Source: Hyalella azteca (lineage: Eukaryota > Arthropoda > Malacostraca > Amphipoda > Hyalellidae). Taken from it: 64,000 nucleotides of DNA. The notes beneath the pieces are model-generated. The model made no database searches and had not been told where the DNA came from. It worked only from the letters and a program-made list of their open reading frames with translations. Shown here piece by piece: positions 58,866 to 64,000 of the stretch. The stretch is from NCBI RefSeq assembly GCF_000764305.2, contig NW_025944485.1, positions 62,001 through 126,000 on the forward strand, in the 5' to 3' direction. The position numbers and the translations under genes were made by a program. The first letter of the stretch is position 1. Every line of letters starts with the position of its first letter.

Positions 58866-60400
58866 CTCTGTCACTCACTGTGTTATATTTTTTGGACCAG
58901 TCACATTCTTTCCACTGAGTGCATGGGTGCATGGGTCTTTCATTTCCTTCTTTATTTCTAGTGAGAGACCATTTCTTAAATATGCAGGATGATCTGCAAC
59001 AATTGAGTACGAGTATTGGACATTCGCCTGTAAATTTCTAAAACTGTACTGTATAAAATAAATCTCACAAGCTTATAGGTCGGCAGCTCGAAAACTCTGA
59101 TATATCCAGGATTTTGGAACAATGAAAGCTTTTTTTAGTTTCCAAATGATTTAGTTATTCATTTAATAATTTTTTCTTTTTAATATTTCCAAATTTGTAT
59201 ATGTTTTGGTCTCATTGAAGTTTGAAGGTGCGCGGGCAGCATGATCTGGCCACTGTCATGCACAAGAAACTTATAATTTTCCGCAAAAATTTAAGCGAAA
59301 TGAAAGGATGTTTCATTTCGACACTTCTGCCATTTAAAGCATTTCTCTCTCCAGCCATGTTGGGCAAAAATCCACGCAAAAACTGTGCGCGATTATTCAG
59401 AATAAGAATCGTAAAGCTATTAATTTCACTAAAAAAATATTGGCAGCCATCTTACAAAATGATTTTTCTGAAAAATCTCGCAATTTTAAACAGCAATCGT
59501 ACGCTTTCAAAGTCAATTTAACAAATATTCAAAGTAACTTAAGCAATAAATAATTTGTTATTACATTATATAGCATCTATTAAAGTTTATTCGCAGTCCT
59601 CCATGTACTAGTATTTATGTTATTAACACGACAATAAAATGGGAACAAAAGCGCTGCGACTGCTGCGTGTTGAACAGCAGCTATGAGATCGAAATTAGAA
59701 AACATGCATGACTGAATTTAAAGCTAGGCTTAAACTGTAAAAAAATATGATTAACTTGAGAACTACAATTCGATTAACTTGAGGAAGTTAAATTTTTTAC
59801 TTGGGCTCATAGAAAACAATTATATATTTTTATTTTAATACCTCAATGAACAACGGTGGTTCTCCAGTAATTGTTTATTAAGCACTGAATTGTTATGATG
59901 CAAAAAATTGAAAAATCCCGAAATTAAGCATCTATATAAATTTCATCGTGACACAATGCGTTAGAGGAATTTTTATCATATTTGCTATATGATATCATTT
60001 ATTTTTCATGCTTAAACCATACATGTAGGTGTGATAAATAATTGATCATGGATTGGCTCTTTTTGTTCACATAATATCATTTATAATCGATTAGTAAGAA
60101 GCTGACCGCTTTGTAACCCAAGTTGGCTGCATCACTTGAGTCTGCGATCATAAATTGATTGGAAATTGTTTAATTCGTAACTGAACGAACAGTTTGTGCT
60201 TTATGTGGGATTCACAGTCAAAAGCACCACATATGTTAATTCCAGCTGCATTTCCTGTCTGTAGCAAGTCTGATGCCTCAAGTATTCCACTTTGAGGGGC
60301 GGGTGCACTTGATGAGTCGCATATATTTTTCATGCAATAAAAGGCCATGCATGGCCCAATCTTGAAACGTTTTCATTATAAAATTTTTCAATTACACGAA
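58866..60400. other. AT-rich DNA, weak ORF only
   Basis: A 99-codon plus-strand frame (59222-59521, TTG first) is Lys/Ile/Leu-rich with no domain. Nothing else is seen. Confidence 0.3.
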
Positions 60401-60414
60401 ATTCAATTGAGACA

Positions 60415-60612
60415 ATGAAAATCCAAAGGCATGTACAGCTTCATTGTGCGCCAGCAATGCCGTGGTTTGTCAATTTAGGAACGTCCATCACTCGGAAATG
60501 GAAGCCTCGCTTCATTACCAAGCAACCGCGAAGTGTGGTGCTTCTCGGATTCAAATTGCCACGCCGCGCCTTCGAATTCCAGATGCATGATATTTTCTGC
60601 GCTGAACTATGA
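60415..60612 (+). CDS. Small ATG ORF, unidentified (65 codons)
   Basis: GACAATGAAA at 60415 opens 65 codons to a TGA. The composition is basic (TRKWKPRFITKQPRSVVLLG in part) and the DNA is GC-richer than its flanks. No recognised domain; an antisense frame of 70 codons overlaps it, so strand is uncertain. Weak candidate. A further 78-codon frame follows at 60731-60967. Confidence 0.2.
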   Translation: MKIQRHVQLHCAPAMPWFVNLGTSITRKWKPRFITKQPRSVVLLGFKLPRRAFEFQMHDIFCAEL

Positions 60613-61327
60613 TAGTTCGTGATTTGCAAATTTAAATGTGCTTTCAGAAGCAATGAATCATTGCAATTGGGAAGTTTAGTCTGGGAATATGTTCAAGAAT
60701 TTTTGAAATTATGATAATCTACGAGAAAATGTGCGTCTATATCTTGTAAGCGCGACTGTGACGTCCGAACGCTCTTACTTCAAACGAACTTTAACCGTGC
60801 AGGAAAGTAAGCTTTGTTGCTGGCAAGATACTGATGACAAGTTGAGTTGCAGAATGAACAAATTGCGACGCATAAACAAATCAATTAAGCCAGCGAATGG
60901 CTTGCACGGAATCTATTACACGCAGCAGTTAACTTCTGAGCTCCGAAAAAAGTATAAACGTAAATAAGAGGTACAGGTACTTAGCCGTTTGTAATTAAGC
61001 GTCATGTAATATTATCACAAACAATATTTAAGTATCACAAACACAAATGGCTCAATTTGAAAAAAAATACTATTAGTTGATAGGTACACTACTAGCGGAG
61101 CGCAATCAAAGTGTTCCACTACTGACAGATTTGAAATGATCCAAAGAACAGTATTTTTCTCTAGACGAAGAATGAATCTAGTAAAATAGAAGTGATGGAA
61201 CATTTCTATAAATGATGGTATATTTAACAGCTATAATACGAGAAATATAACTGTTAGAAATGATAAAAAATGCGGTACAAAAATAACGACGCATGCATGA
61301 TCGAAGTGCGGCTATCTACAATCCAGA

Positions 61328-61522
61328 ATGCCTGTAAGCAATCCCTACATGAGATTTGAAAAACTCGACAATGCTATTAATCTTGGAGGCAATGAGCGTT
61401 TCAAATTAGGCACGACGCTGCGATCGAGCGGGGCGCTTGTGATGACAGACCCTCCTTCCTTCATCAATGCTTGGCGAAACCGCGAAGACAGCAGCAGCAA
61501 AACATGCACTCTCCCATTATAA
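61328..61522 (+). CDS. ATG ORF in duplication copy D, partner of 50463-50711
   Basis: ATG 61328 opens 64 codons ending in a TAA that overlaps AATAAA. Codons from 61356 on match copy C in frame (RFKLGTTLRSSGAL, DPPSFINAWRNREDSSS). The first ten codons come from sequence outside the duplication, so the duplication breakpoint has given the shared frame a new 5' end with its own ATG (also one at 61349). If transcribed, it would be a truncated or chimeric version of the C product. Unidentified family. Confidence 0.3.
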   Translation: MPVSNPYMRFEKLDNAINLGGNERFKLGTTLRSSGALVMTDPPSFINAWRNREDSSSKTCTLPL

Positions 61523-63982
61523 ATAAACATTATAGCGAAAACAATGTGGAGGGCTTGGTTAATTATTAATAAGGGTCAACAATGTGTATTATCTTGATGA
61601 ACAGTGTATATGAAAAGGATGCATTTCAATTAGGATTTTTACTGTATATCTGGTAAAGATTACCTTAAATCGTATTTCCAAAAATTTTTGGGCCCTGTCA
61701 TTTTTAGATTTGACCAATCTTCCGAGTATCCTTTCACCTAGAGTTGACAAATTTTTCAACATTAACAATGATTTTTCAACAAAAATTAACAATAATTTTT
61801 CAACAAAATAGAGGATTAGTCCCTCCGGTTACATTCGCTCAGGTAACATATTTCCTGTGCAATTGGCCCTAGGAGGAAAACTTCATATTGTTTTATAATT
61901 TTAGAAACATATGCAGTGAAATACTTTCTAACCAAGCAATTTATTCGTCATTGGATGACATATCGTTGGTCTAAAAACTTTATGAAGGATTTAAATTTTT
62001 GACGACACTAGCGCCGTTGAATGCAGCCACAGAAACCTAATTACAAATCATGGGAATACCGTATATGCAAAATACTTGGAACAAAGATATGATTAATAAT
62101 GTCGTTATAAAATTAAATCCACTGACTTGAATTGTTGATTATAATTAAATTCCATAGATAATCTAGGCCTTAAAATGAATTTCCGATAAAAAATAACGAT
62201 TAATGCAATTCGATTCATCGGTCTACGCCCTATAATGGCCCAGGAACATAACGAATTTCGATAACTGCAAGATTATCAGTCAAGCCGCCAACCAACCTTT
62301 TGGTTTGCAATGAAGATTTGGCGATTTTCTCTCGTATCTATTATTAGTATGATTTGTGCCTCACAATACAGAATAAAATTTATTTTTATATATCATCTAA
62401 ATCGGCACCAAAATGAAATCTGATTTTACATCTTAAAATTGAAATTGTTAAAATCTAGTTACACCAAACATATGTTATTTATAAATCATTCTATTCGTCA
62501 GGTTGTATAGATCTCAACCCATAATTTTTTTAATTTGATTGGTTTGAAGAAGAAGATTTAGGGAAAATTATAAATTATCTGCCATTAATCAAATTTTTCT
62601 TCCCACTAGAATACAATTTTGGTTCCATCAACAGTTCTCACTAACAAAATTGGCAATATTTGCCGACGAAAAACGCTAATTTCTAAATCCGAACGCACAT
62701 CGCGCGTAACATTCTGACTGCACCGGATATTTCGTGTATGCGAAACTTTTTGTAATACAAAAGTATTGTAGGCATCATTATGATAACTTATAACATATCG
62801 CTTTGAAATCAGTGCAATGTCATTTTCGTCGTTATTATTGAATCCACGATTTATATCAGCATTCGGTGTAAACTTGCTCAACGGCTTTATAAATGATTTC
62901 GAAATGTAGGAAAACTAGATACAAAGTACATTATGTTCATATACAACTCACATTTTTCCGCCAATCATGCAATGAAAAAAAAAAAAACAGGATAAATTTT
63001 TAGAATGTTCTTGATAATTTATTTTCTTTATTTATCCTTTGCAATGGACCTCAAGTTGTTGCTGAGGATAAAACCAAGCCTTTGATCACTTCGAAGCGAC
63101 TATTTATGCTGGACATTCGATATCTCATTATTGATCGTCTGCGGTGCACGCGTGATTCAGGCATCAGAATCTGATATACTTGTTACTTGAAAAGTAATGC
63201 GCGATGAAACTGAAGAGAACAATTGAGAGATTGTAATGAAAGATTCCGATTATAATTTACAAAAATATTGCCGTAGCACAACGGATCAATATATACATCC
63301 ACTTATCGGTGCAAGTTATTTGTGCTTAGACGTAGTTTGCAGGGTATTTGAGCTGATAGCAAATATTGATGAACTTTATTGCATAAGAAAAATTTTAGTT
63401 TCAAAGCGCTATTTACAAATAATCATCCCCAATGTACAAAATTTGCCTTGAATTACGATGCATTTTCTTTCGTTCTCTCAATACATTTTTCACCTGCAGG
63501 ATTCAGTGACTTCTACACTTAATTAATAAATTCATCAATTGATCTCGTTCTTTAAAAATCATGATCCTCTCGCATAATTATTCGCTCCATTTTGTGGGAG
63601 TGCGCGGTTTAGTGCTTTAGTTCTTATGTTTTAATGGATGAACTTCTTTGGTATCCGATTCCTCGACCACCGTTCTATTATCGCTGACCTAATGAAGATT
63701 GAATTATGTGATGGTAGGGAAATAGATTACTGCAAGACAAACGAAGTACATTCATACATGATGACTAGAACAAATATTGTAGATTTTGTCGTGAAAATTC
63801 TCAAGTTTTTAATTAAAATAAAATATATTAGCTATTAATGATGAACATCAGTTTGAATTCAGACTACCAAAAACGCGCCCAAGGTCGTTTAAATAATAGA
63901 CCCATCTGATATGAAGTACAACCGAGAATGCATTGTTTGGAGTAACCATTGAAATACTGACACCCGAATTTATGTCATTTTT
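61356..63982 (+). repeat. Segmental duplication, copy D (2.6 kb or more)
   Basis: Direct-orientation partner of 50545-53970. Anchors: 50545/61356 and 53945/63959. It lacks the 850-bp C-specific segment and has about 65 bp of its own around 63196-63265. Similarity stops at a MITE terminus that begins at 63983, but the window ends there, so the real boundary may lie beyond. Confidence 0.9.
62606..62881 (-). CDS. Candidate ORF shared by copies C and D, copy D (unidentified)
   Basis: Counterpart of 52924-52622, with 91 codons open on the minus strand (TTG first codon). It carries an in-frame 3-base deletion relative to C and retains LISKRYVISYHNDAYNTFVL. The upstream codons open in C are interrupted here by a TAA, so the frame is shorter. 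No family recognised. Survival of the frame in both copies is suggestive, but the substitutions are mostly replacements. Confidence 0.25.
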   Translation of the reverse strand: MSKFTPNADINRGFNNNDENDIALISKRYVISYHNDAYNTFVLQKVSHTRNIRCSQNVTRDVRSDLEISVFRRQILPILLVRTVDGTKIVF

Positions 63983-64000
63983 AGCGCATTTTCTCATTTA
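63983..64000 (+). mobile_element. Start of another MITE copy, cut by the window end
   Basis: The last bases, TTTTTAGCGCATTTTCTCAT, match the left TIR and following bases of the 13311/58738 family. Only 18 bp of the element (AGCGCATTTTCTC plus five) are visible. It begins where copy D's match to copy C ends. Confidence 0.75.

Noticed and set aside
58755..58961. 68-codon ORF with Ser/Val/Cys repeats
   Set aside because: It is the translation of the CCGTCTGT microsatellite core of the MITE.
1..64000. A gene cluster, defence system or virus insertion
   Set aside because: No sufficiently long or recognisable frames other than the mariner-like relic; I found no polymerase, integrase, capsid or toxin motif on either strand.

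Overview
The window looks like nuclear DNA of an arthropod, most likely an insect (a low-confidence guess). It is AT-rich by eye and full of poly-A/T tracts. It has no long open reading frame on either strand and no prokaryotic gene organisation. It carries several families of short terminal-inverted-repeat (TIR) elements, many minisatellites and one wrecked Tc1/mariner-type transposase. I recognise no intact cellular gene, tRNA, rRNA or CRISPR array. The ORFs present are short (about 60-145 codons), many have no ATG, and most are probably chance; a few are listed as weak candidates.

Layout. 1-2.8 kb holds two TIR-bounded elements side by side: one with GC-rich subterminal 'GGGCAACGGGCCCA'-like islets (183-1473) and one flanked by TTAA with an internal foldback (1846-2777). 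2.8-11.1 kb is AT-rich DNA studded with tandem repeats (97-bp, about 19-bp, about 57-bp, 34-bp, an 84-bp perfect doublet and a 175-bp doublet). 13.3-35 kb is dominated by a direct segmental duplication: copy A (13442-22850) and copy B (25808-34977), separated by about 3 kb of unrelated sequence. Identity within the pair is strikingly uneven: above 99% over the first ~610 bp, then a sharp drop. Copy B ends at the window's only ambiguous base (34978). A decayed mariner-like transposase with a minisatellite in place of its middle lies at 35.36-36.47 kb. 36.5-50.5 kb is mostly featureless, with a 35-bp tandem array, GC-rich patches and a long foldback at 47.7-48.2 kb. A second direct duplication pairs copy C (50545-53970) with copy D (61356-63982).

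A short element of about 114-128 bp, with 13-bp TIRs (AGCGCATTTTCTC) and a CTGT/CCGT core, occurs complete or partial at 7.86, 13.31, 30.16, 58.74 and 63.98 kb. Two of these copies sit exactly where homology between duplicated blocks begins or ends, and one is present in copy B but absent from the matching place in copy A. The most useful biology here is therefore about genome structure: young segmental duplication, small DNA transposons, gene-conversion-like identity blocks and minisatellite birth. I see no gene pathway.
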